Shown here: positions 57,645 to 64,000 of the stretch, piece after piece
Layout: each line of letters starts with the position of its first letter
Position numbering within the stretch: position 1 is the stretch's first letter
Assembly: GCA_016721725.1 (NCBI GenBank)
Contig: JADKHN010000002.1
Coordinates: forward strand, 1-64,000
Direction of reading: 5' to 3'
Origin: Chitinophagaceae bacterium
GTDB lineage: Bacteria; Bacteroidota; Bacteroidia; Chitinophagales; Chitinophagaceae
DNA: 64,000 bases
Translations under genes and position numbers: made by a program
Notes under the pieces: generated by a model
Database searches by the model: none
What the model saw: only the letters and a program-made list of their open reading frames with translations
Told to the model about the DNA's origin: nothing

Positions 57645-57872
57645 ATGAAAAAGTTATCAGCCCTGATCGGAGCCTTACTGCTTTTTACCGGATTGAAAGC
57701 GCAGGATACGCCAAAAGTAAAAAAAGCAACCATCCCCCAGGTAAAAAACCATAAGACTGTTAAAACGACAAAACCGTCACAGGCACAGAAATTGCACAAG
57801 ACCGCTTTCCCAAAAACAACAGACAGCGTTCAGTCCAAGATGATCAAACATACCCCGGCTATAAAAAAATAA
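57645..57872 (+). CDS. Small lysine-rich secreted protein
   Basis: A 75-residue protein: signal peptide (MKKLSALIGALLLFTGLKAQ) then a highly basic, Lys/Thr/Pro-rich tail (KVKKATIPQVKNHKTVKTTK) with no cysteine and little predicted structure. No family is recognised. It ends one base before the next start, so the two are one operon. It may bind anionic polymers. Confidence 0.65.
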   Translation: MKKLSALIGALLLFTGLKAQDTPKVKKATIPQVKNHKTVKTTKPSQAQKLHKTAFPKTTDSVQSKMIKHTPAIKK

Positions 57873-57873
57873 A

Positions 57874-58383
57874 ATGAAGAGGATCATATTAACCCTTGCA
57901 CTGGCCGTTTGCATGCAGACGCTGACGGCACAGGTCTTTTATTATAAAGGAGAATGGACGACCACCAATACCTCCATGTTATTCTCTGGCATATTCAGGC
58001 TGCAATTCAACAAAGACCATACGGTCAAAGGGCAACTGGTGTGGACCTACCTGGCATCGGACAGTACGGACTCCGACATGATGGATCTGTATAAGGGAAA
58101 GAAAGGAATGGCCGGGATCGAATATGTCTCCGGGACTTTCGACCGGGCAACCCGCAGCATGACCTTCCAGGGCAACCGAAAAGTGGATCCACATGAGGTG
58201 ATCGGTACCGATATCTACACGTTGAAAATTTCCGCTGACAATAAATACATTTATGGGAATACGGATGACCATGGAAGCGGCAAAGGATTGTTCTTCGCCA
58301 GAAAGGTCGTAACGGCCGAAGGCAAAAAGGAATTCATCCTGAAGAAAAAAAGGATCGTCCGGAAAAAAATCAAAATAAAATAA
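57874..58383 (+). CDS. Secreted protein of unknown function
   Basis: A 169-residue protein with a signal peptide (MKRIILTLALAVCMQTLTAQ). The mature region looks beta-rich (VFYYKGEWTTTNTSMLFSGIFRLQFNKDHTVKGQLVWTYL) and may form a lipocalin- or barrel-like fold; the tail is very basic (KKKRIVRKKIKIK). No family was recognised. It is the second gene of a short operon. Confidence 0.7.
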   Translation: MKRIILTLALAVCMQTLTAQVFYYKGEWTTTNTSMLFSGIFRLQFNKDHTVKGQLVWTYLASDSTDSDMMDLYKGKKGMAGIEYVSGTFDRATRSMTFQGNRKVDPHEVIGTDIYTLKISADNKYIYGNTDDHGSGKGLFFARKVVTAEGKKEFILKKKRIVRKKIKIK

Positions 58384-58511
58384 TTGGATCGCCGCGTTTC
58401 CCTTATAAGAGACTGCATCAAATCCCTGCCTTGATCCCTGTACGTTGGCTTCATCCTGCAGGATCCGATCCCATTCCGGGAATACAGGCATATGAAAGCG
58501 AATTGAAACGG

Positions 58512-59270
58512 CTATTTTGAACCAAAGACCTTCTTCAGCAGACTGGTCACCTGCGCGGCAGGATCCTTCCTGATCTTTTGTTCTTCCAGCCCGATGTTAT
58601 AGAAAATGCCATTCAGGGCCCTTTCGGTTACATAGGCGGTGAGATCGGTGTTGATGGGCGAACGGGAGAAACGGTTATAAGCCGTGAATACGTCTTTCCA
58701 GTAGCGGGTGGCTTCGGTCTTGGCCAGTGAAGAATCGATGACCGGCCTGAACTTAGCGGTTATTTCGGCCGTGGTCATCTTTTTAAGATATTCCGTGGCG
58801 GCGAAGTCCCCTCCTTTCAGGATCTGTAAACCGTCTTTGATGCTCATCTGGCGAATGGCATTCCAGAAAATATTGCCCACGCCGGTGGCCGCGTCTTCAG
58901 CCGCCCGGTTCATGGATAGGATGGCCTTATCCACCAGGCTGCCCAGGCCCATGCTCCGTAAGGTTCGTTCGGCTTTCTTCGCTTCCTCGGGCATCAGGAT
59001 CTTGATGGCGGCGTCTTTGAAAAAACCGTCCAGCTTACCGAGCCTTTTACTGCTGTTGTCCGTTCCCACTTTGAGGGCTTCCCGGAGGCCGCTAATGATC
59101 TCTTCATTGCTCAGACTGCCCGAACTCCCATTGATGCCACGGGATACCGTGTTCAGGATGCCGGTGGAATCCTTCTTGGAGGCTTTATCAAAAAGGTCCT
59201 TGATACCCTGGGCGGAAAGGGCAGAGAAACTAAAAATGGCAAGGGAAAGGAAGAGTAAACGTTGCTTCAT
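58512..59270 (-). CDS. DUF4197 domain-containing exported protein
   Basis: A 252-residue exported protein with a signal peptide ending at SALSAQ. The DUF4197 domain fills the rest: SLSNEEIISGLREALKVGTDNSSKRLGKLDGFFKDAAIKILMPEEAKKAERTL, then SMNRAAEDAATGVGNIFWNAI and the C-terminal VTERALNGIFYNIGLEEQKIRKDPAAQVTSLLKKVFG. The domain is widespread in Gram-negative bacteria but uncharacterised. I start at ATG 59270; an ATG 13 codons upstream precedes an unlikely basic segment. Confidence 0.9.
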   Translation of the reverse strand: MKQRLLFLSLAIFSFSALSAQGIKDLFDKASKKDSTGILNTVSRGINGSSGSLSNEEIISGLREALKVGTDNSSKRLGKLDGFFKDAAIKILMPEEAKKAERTLRSMGLGSLVDKAILSMNRAAEDAATGVGNIFWNAIRQMSIKDGLQILKGGDFAATEYLKKMTTAEITAKFRPVIDSSLAKTEATRYWKDVFTAYNRFSRSPINTDLTAYVTERALNGIFYNIGLEEQKIRKDPAAQVTSLLKKVFGSK

Positions 59271-59389
59271 GTGATCTTTTCTTGAACGGGGCAAAAATAG
59301 GGCCATCATTGCTAAGAAAGGGTTAAAAGATAGATGGCCCGACAGCCATACCCAGATGGAACAAATTAATGCTTCTTCTACACAGGCGG

Positions 59390-59421
59390 TTTCCCCGCCC
59401 GTCCATAATTCATTACATTTG
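59390..59421 (+). promoter_or_regulatory. Promoter of the S46 peptidase gene
   Basis: TTTC (59390-59393) and TACATTTG (59414-59421) are 20 bases apart, a near-consensus Bacteroidota promoter. It lies nine bases before the ATG at 59431, so the transcript would have almost no leader if the start is there; the ATG at 59440 gives a more usual leader. Confidence 0.45.
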
Positions 59422-59430
59422 TTGACTTAA

Positions 59431-61590
59431 ATGACGCATATGAAAAGAATGTTCTTACTGCTGATCACCAGCTTCGCTTTCCTGACCCGTTGTTTCGCCG
59501 ATGAAGGCATGTGGCTCCCCCATCTGCTGCAGGCCATGAATGAGAAACAGATGAAGAAAATGGGCATGAAGATCAGCGCGGCTGATATCTACAGCATCAG
59601 TAAGGGCAGCTTAAAGGATGCCATCGTAAGCCTGGGAGGTTTTTGCACGGCCGAAGTGATCTCCGAAAGCGGCCTGCTTCTCACCAACCACCACTGCGGG
59701 TTCGATGCCATCCAAAACCATTCTTCGGTGCAGAACAATTATATCCGGGATGGATTCTGGGCCTATAATAAAGAACAGGAGCTTCAAAATCCGGGACTAT
59801 TCGCCACCTTCATCATCCGGATCGAGGAAGTGACCCAGGACGTACTGAAGGGAGTTACCCCGGGCATGACCGAAAAGGAAAGGCAAAGCCAGGTGGACAA
59901 GAACATCGCTTCCCTGAAAACCACGTTAAAGAAAGAAACTTACCAGGATATCCTGATCAGGCCTTTCTTTGATGCCAATAAATATTTTTGTTTTGTCACC
60001 GAAACCTATCGTGACATCAGGCTCGTAGGCGCCCCGCCCGCCTCCATCGGAAATTTCGGCAAAGACACCGACAACTGGATGTGGCCACGCCATACGGGCG
60101 ACTTCTCCATGTTCCGCATCTACGCCGGCAAAGACAATAAACCGGCCCCCTATTCTCCCGACAATGTGCCCTATAAACCCAAAAAGGCGCTGACCATTTC
60201 CCTGAAGGGCATGAAGGAAGGAGACTTCACCATGGTATTCGGTTTCCCGGGCCGCACAACTGAATACCTCCATTCCGCCGCAGTGGAACAGATCATCCGG
60301 GTGAATGACCCCGCCAAGATCGGTATCAGGGCCAGGGCCCTGGGCATCCTGGACGGTTTCATGCGCAAGGATGAGCAGATCAAGATCCAATACGCCGCCA
60401 AATACGCCGGCATTGAGAACTCCTATAAGAAATGGAAGGGTGAGGTCGCAGGACTCAAATCGACCAATGCGGTAGGGAAGAAAAAAGAAAAAGAGGCCCT
60501 TTTCGAAAAGATCGTGATGGCCAAACCCGAGATGAACATGGCCTATATGGACCTGCTCAAGAAACTGGGACAAGCCTATAGCGACATCGAACCCTATGGT
60601 TATGCCCGGGATTATTACAATGAGATCATCCCCAAGATCGAATTGTTCGGCATCGCGGCCGATATGAATTCATTGCTGACCGCCTATTCAAAGGATGAGG
60701 CCAGTTATAATAAACGCAAGACCGAAGTGCTGGAAAAACTGGAAGAGACCTTCAAGGAGTATAGTCCCGTTGTGGATGAAAAAATGTTCGAGTCGCTGAT
60801 GGCCCTGTATGTCAATGATCAGAAACCGGAGAATGTGTCCCCGCTTTTACTTAGCCTGTTGAAAGAAAACGGCAATTCCTTTTCACAACTTGCTCAAAAC
60901 CTGTATGCAGGCAGTTCTTTCGTTTCACTGGACAAGATCAGGTCATTGCTCAACGGGTCGGCGGCCAACGCCGTTGGCGAGATCCGGAATGATGCAGCGG
61001 TCCGGTTATATGCGGATCTGCTGAAGACCTATACCAGCAGCGTTTCGCCAAAACTGAACGAAATACAATCAAATATCAACCAGTTGCAACGCACCTACAT
61101 GCAGGCGCAGATGGATGTGTTCTCCGACAAGGTGTACTATCCCGATGCCAACAGTACATTGCGCATCACCTACGGCAATGTGAAGGGTTACAAGGCCCGG
61201 GATGCGGTGCAGTATGATTATTATACCTACCTCGACGGCGTGATGGAAAAATACAAACCGGGCGATTATGAATTCGATGTGCCCAAAAAGATCATTGAGC
61301 TCTATGCAAAAAAGGATTTCGGTCCGTATGGCCTGAATGGCAGGCAACCGGTTTGTTTCATCGCCGCCAATCACACTACGGGGGGCAATTCCGGAAGCCC
61401 GGCCCTGGATGCTTACGGCAACCTGGTCGGACTCAATTTCGACCGCGTATGGGAAGGCACGATGAGCGATATCAATTACGACGTGTCCATCTGCCGCAAC
61501 ATCATGGTAGACATCCGGTATGTACTGTTCATCATCGACAAGTTCGCTGGCGCCAGGAACCTGATCGATGAGATGAAGATCGCCAAGTAA
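59431..61590 (+). CDS. dpp11: S46 family dipeptidyl-peptidase, DPP11-like
   Basis: A 719-residue exported serine peptidase removing N-terminal dipeptides (signal ending near CFADEGM). The catalytic His lies in LLTNHHCGFDAIQNHSS, and the nucleophile is Ser654 in GGNSGSP. Eighteen residues later is Arg672 (GLNFDRVWEGTMSD); in characterised enzymes Arg at this place gives Asp/Glu specificity (DPP11) whereas Gly gives DPP7. I therefore assign DPP11 type. It probably supports growth on peptides together with the M13 peptidase. The ATG at 59440 is an alternative start. Confidence 0.9.
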   Translation: MTHMKRMFLLLITSFAFLTRCFADEGMWLPHLLQAMNEKQMKKMGMKISAADIYSISKGSLKDAIVSLGGFCTAEVISESGLLLTNHHCGFDAIQNHSSVQNNYIRDGFWAYNKEQELQNPGLFATFIIRIEEVTQDVLKGVTPGMTEKERQSQVDKNIASLKTTLKKETYQDILIRPFFDANKYFCFVTETYRDIRLVGAPPASIGNFGKDTDNWMWPRHTGDFSMFRIYAGKDNKPAPYSPDNVPYKPKKALTISLKGMKEGDFTMVFGFPGRTTEYLHSAAVEQIIRVNDPAKIGIRARALGILDGFMRKDEQIKIQYAAKYAGIENSYKKWKGEVAGLKSTNAVGKKKEKEALFEKIVMAKPEMNMAYMDLLKKLGQAYSDIEPYGYARDYYNEIIPKIELFGIAADMNSLLTAYSKDEASYNKRKTEVLEKLEETFKEYSPVVDEKMFESLMALYVNDQKPENVSPLLLSLLKENGNSFSQLAQNLYAGSSFVSLDKIRSLLNGSAANAVGEIRNDAAVRLYADLLKTYTSSVSPKLNEIQSNINQLQRTYMQAQMDVFSDKVYYPDANSTLRITYGNVKGYKARDAVQYDYYTYLDGVMEKYKPGDYEFDVPKKIIELYAKKDFGPYGLNGRQPVCFIAANHTTGGNSGSPALDAYGNLVGLNFDRVWEGTMSDINYDVSICRNIMVDIRYVLFIIDKFAGARNLIDEMKIAK

Positions 61591-61591
61591 T

Positions 61592-61647
61592 GGGCAACAA
61601 ACAATAAACAATAGACAATAAGCAATAGGCAATAGGCAATGGGCAAT
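61592..61647. repeat. Eight 7-bp units of RRRCAAT
   Basis: GGGCAAC, AAACAAT, AAACAAT, AGACAAT, AAGCAAT, AGGCAAT, AGGCAAT, GGGCAAT run unbroken over exactly 56 bases, starting two bases after the S46 stop. CAA is invariant, and the first three positions are always purines. Confidence 0.92.
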
Positions 61648-61826
61648 ACCCAGGGCATCAATCAAACTGTTTGACCCATGATCGTTACTAATACGTATTT
61701 CCACTTCTACAGGCTCTCGGCCTACTATTCCATTACCATGAATGGGACTTCGGATATTTTGTGAGCCGCTCAAGCCGGCATGCCCTTAACGCGACACCGA
61801 ATATTCACGAACTAAATCATTGAAAC

Positions 61827-62960
61827 ATGCAAATTGCCATACTGGGTGCAGGCATGGTAGGACGTACCATGGCCCTGGACCTAGTCAAAACCTATCCGGT
61901 CACTTCATTCGATATCAGTGAAGCGTCACTGAAAATACTGTCCAATAAGAACAGCTCGGTAAAGACCGTCAAAGCTGACCTCAGTGACTTCGGTCAATAT
62001 CCTGCCCTCCTGTCTGAATTTGATTTTGTTGTCTGCGCCGTTCCGGGATTCATGGGATACCGTTCCCTGGAAGCGATCATCCGGTCGAAAAAGAATGTCG
62101 TCGACATTTCCTTCTTCCCGGAGAACGCGCTGGAACTGGATGAACTGGCCAAACAGCATGGCGTCACGGCCATTGTCGATTGCGGGGTTGCACCGGGCAT
62201 GAGCAACCTCATCCTGGGTTACCACAATGAACGGATGACCATCACCGATTTCGAATGCCTGGTGGGCGGGCTTCCCAAAAAAAGGGTGAAGCCTTTCGAA
62301 TATAAGGCGCCTTTCTCCCCCATGGACGTACTGGAAGAATACACCCGGCCGGCCCGTTATATCGAGAATGGTTCGATCGTCACCAAACCGGCGATGAGTG
62401 ACGCAGAACTGATCGATTTCGAACCCGTTGGCACACTCGAGTCATTCAATACCGATGGTCTTCGTTCCATCCTGTTCACCATGAGCCATATTCCCAACAT
62501 GAAAGAGAAGACGCTCCGCTATCCGGGACATATTAGCCTGATGAAATCGATGATCGATGCCGGCTTCTTCAGCAAGGAACCGGTGAATTACCAGGGAAGG
62601 CCGGTGATTCCCCTGGAGTTTTCTTCAAAGATCCTGTTTGATCAATGGAAACTGGGGGAAGACGAGGAGGAGTTCACCCTCATGCGCATCTCGCTCAGTG
62701 ACGGCAATCAAATGATCCGGTACGAACTCTTTGATGAGAATGAAGCATCCAGTTCCACTTCTTCGATGAGCAGGACCACCGGCTATACCTGCACCGCGGC
62801 ACTGAACCTGCTCATCGGCAACCTGTTCACGAAGAAAGGCGTATTCCCGCCTGAACTGGTAGGCTGTGATGAGACCTGTTTCCGTTTTATCCTGAATTAC
62901 CTCGCCGAAAGAAATGTCCTGTACAAAATAACCACCCGGGCTGTAAACCCGGCCGGTTAG
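61827..62960 (+). CDS. Saccharopine dehydrogenase-like oxidoreductase
   Basis: A 377-residue NAD(P)-dependent protein. The N-terminal Rossmann motif is IAILGAGMVGRTMALDL, followed by FDFVVCAVPGFMG and VAPGMSNLILGYH, as in the saccharopine dehydrogenase and lysine-6-dehydrogenase group. The C-terminal half (LEEYTRPARYIENGSIVTKP, then TDGLRSILFT) matches the same family. It probably acts on lysine-derived or related amino acids. The 236-base gap before it holds only the RRRCAAT array; I see nothing else there. Confidence 0.86.
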   Translation: MQIAILGAGMVGRTMALDLVKTYPVTSFDISEASLKILSNKNSSVKTVKADLSDFGQYPALLSEFDFVVCAVPGFMGYRSLEAIIRSKKNVVDISFFPENALELDELAKQHGVTAIVDCGVAPGMSNLILGYHNERMTITDFECLVGGLPKKRVKPFEYKAPFSPMDVLEEYTRPARYIENGSIVTKPAMSDAELIDFEPVGTLESFNTDGLRSILFTMSHIPNMKEKTLRYPGHISLMKSMIDAGFFSKEPVNYQGRPVIPLEFSSKILFDQWKLGEDEEEFTLMRISLSDGNQMIRYELFDENEASSSTSSMSRTTGYTCTAALNLLIGNLFTKKGVFPPELVGCDETCFRFILNYLAERNVLYKITTRAVNPAG

Positions 62961-63030
62961 CGACGGGACTTTTTAACTAAAGAATTGCAATCTTTCAACC
63001 CAAAATCCATGGACAGCGGCAACACTTGCT

Positions 63031-63038
63031 TATTTTTG
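63031..63038 (+). promoter_or_regulatory. Possible -7 box (TATTTTTG) of the glutaminyl cyclase gene
   Basis: TATTTTTG fits TAnnTTTG but lies only five bases before the ATG at 63044, implying a leaderless transcript if functional. No TTTG -33 box is present. Confidence 0.3.
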
Positions 63039-63043
63039 CGTCT

Positions 63044-63862
63044 ATGATCACAACTAAAAAACTGAAGACTTATATACCGGTTCTGGTACTGGGATTGCTC
63101 AGCGCTTGCAATGGCAAGGAACCGGATAATGATCCCGGTGTTGTTCCCAAAGCGACACCGCTCATCAGTTACACCATCGTGGCCGAACATCCGCACGATA
63201 CCAGCGCTTATACCCAGGGATTGCAGTATGTGAACGGCAAGATGTATGAAGGCACCGGGGATTTCGCCTCCTCTTCCATAAGGATCACAGATTTCAAGAC
63301 AGGACAGGTTGAGAAGAAACACATGATGGGATCGGAAAACATTTTCGGGGAGGGGATCAATGTGTTCAAAGGTAAGATCTACCAGCTGACCTGGCAGAGT
63401 CATATCGTTTATGTTTACGATGCCGACAATATAGACAAGCCGGTAAAGACCTTTAACTGGCCTTATGAAGGCTGGGGCATCACCAATAACGGCACCGACC
63501 TGATCATCAGTGACGGCACGGCCAACCTCTACTTTGTGAATCCCGATGACTTCAAAGTGAAAAGCATACTGCAGGTGAAGGAAGATGCCGGACGGGTCGC
63601 CTACCTGAATGAACTGGAGTATATCGACGGTTATGTATACGCCAATGTTTACCAATCGGATTTCATCGTCAAGATCGATCCGTCCAGCGGTATGATCGTA
63701 GGCAAGATCGATCTTCCCGGTCTTGACCAGCAGTTCTTCAAGAACCAGATCGTTCCCGGGCGGACGGATGTTTTGAACGGCATCGCATACGACAGCGTCA
63801 GTAAAAGACTATTCATTACCGGCAAACGCTGGCCGAAATTGTTTGAGCTGAAGTTGAATTGA
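63044..63862 (+). CDS. Glutaminyl-peptide cyclotransferase (plant/bacterial type)
   Basis: A 272-residue lipoprotein (lipobox LLSAC, Cys near residue 22) with the five-bladed propeller of bacterial glutaminyl cyclase: PHDTSAYTQGLQYVNGKMYEGTG, GINVFKGKIYQLTWQSHIVYVYD, YEGWGITNNGTDLIISDGT, ELEYIDGYVYANVYQSDFIVKIDP and the C-terminal NGIAYDSVSKRLFITGKRWPKLFEL. It turns N-terminal Gln into pyroglutamate. T9SS cargo in Bacteroidota is often pyroglutamylated, so this enzyme may mature exported proteins; that link is inference. The start at 63044 is preferred over 63026. Confidence 0.92.
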   Translation: MITTKKLKTYIPVLVLGLLSACNGKEPDNDPGVVPKATPLISYTIVAEHPHDTSAYTQGLQYVNGKMYEGTGDFASSSIRITDFKTGQVEKKHMMGSENIFGEGINVFKGKIYQLTWQSHIVYVYDADNIDKPVKTFNWPYEGWGITNNGTDLIISDGTANLYFVNPDDFKVKSILQVKEDAGRVAYLNELEYIDGYVYANVYQSDFIVKIDPSSGMIVGKIDLPGLDQQFFKNQIVPGRTDVLNGIAYDSVSKRLFITGKRWPKLFELKLN

Positions 63863-63863
63863 C

Positions 63864-64000
63864 CCAGGTGTCAAGACGGTTCTAAACCGTCAGACACCTT
63901 ACCAATATACCCCTGGTCGGTGTCCTCACCGACCGGAATATCCAGGTGTCAAGACGGTTCCAAACCGTCAGACACCTTTCCCATATGCCCCCTGGTCGGT
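63864..64000. repeat. Tandem 78-bp unit with two hairpins, cut by window end
   Basis: Two copies (63864 and 63942) each contain GGTGTC-AA-GACGGTT/AACCGTC-A-GACACC and the start of GGTCGGTG-TCCT-CACCGACC; the second copy is cut before the latter closes. It begins two bases after the cyclase stop. This may be the start of a longer array. Confidence 0.8.

Overview
The window reads as chromosomal DNA of a Bacteroidota bacterium, most likely of the Chitinophagaceae or a near relative. The signs are a very large secreted protein with a type IX secretion (T9SS) C-terminal tail, a TonB-receptor-like outer-membrane barrel, Bacteroidota-type promoters (TTTG, then TAnnTTTG), a bacteroidotal LptE, an S46 dipeptidyl-peptidase, and repeated TTG/GTG starts. 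No rRNA, tRNA, integrase, transposase or CRISPR array was recognised.

Layout. 1-1950 is a repeat-rich accessory patch: a broken ORF6N gene, a DUF4160/DUF2442 pair, a 217-bp inverted-repeat element and several copies of a roughly 190-bp repeat. 1957-12093 (minus) is a 3378-residue surface protein with sixteen 89-residue repeats. 12506-27726 is mostly housekeeping: rlmH, a rhomboid protease, tilS, etfBA, a BFN nuclease, ispE, rocD, a VIT-type transporter, a CDF transporter, an exonuclease/GIY-YIG fusion, DinB and LysE proteins. 28630-36023 is a tight ten-gene operon: a flavin oxidoreductase, two sister methyltransferases, a type III polyketide synthase (PKS), enoyl reductase, dehydratase, ketosynthase, acyl carrier protein, phosphopantetheinyl transferase and a small membrane protein. 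36046-46644 holds an ATP-grasp protein, an Fe-S protein, an outer-membrane receptor, an M13 peptidase, a degenerate histidine phosphatase, a C5-epimerase-like protein and small secreted proteins. 46848-56314 is core envelope, RNA and redox functions (miaB, a sigma-54 activator, lptE, secG, mltG, a YihY protein, two thioredoxins, lpdA). 56374-63862 has an OB-like secreted protein, a tandem SET-domain pair, a DUF4197 protein, the S46 peptidase, a saccharopine-dehydrogenase-like protein and a glutaminyl cyclase.

Two things stand out. The operon at 28.6-36.0 kb carries its own carrier protein, elongating enzymes and activating transferase around a type III PKS. That suggests a dedicated fatty-acid-like line feeding a resorcinol- or pyrone-type ring, then methylation and oxidation; the product is not identifiable from sequence. 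Second, many gene junctions contain degenerate tandem repeats with a strict 7-bp (sometimes 9-bp) period but different unit sequences. Several enter coding sequence and set starts, stops or internal insertions (tilS, the CDF transporter, the Fe-S protein, a possible lptE extension).
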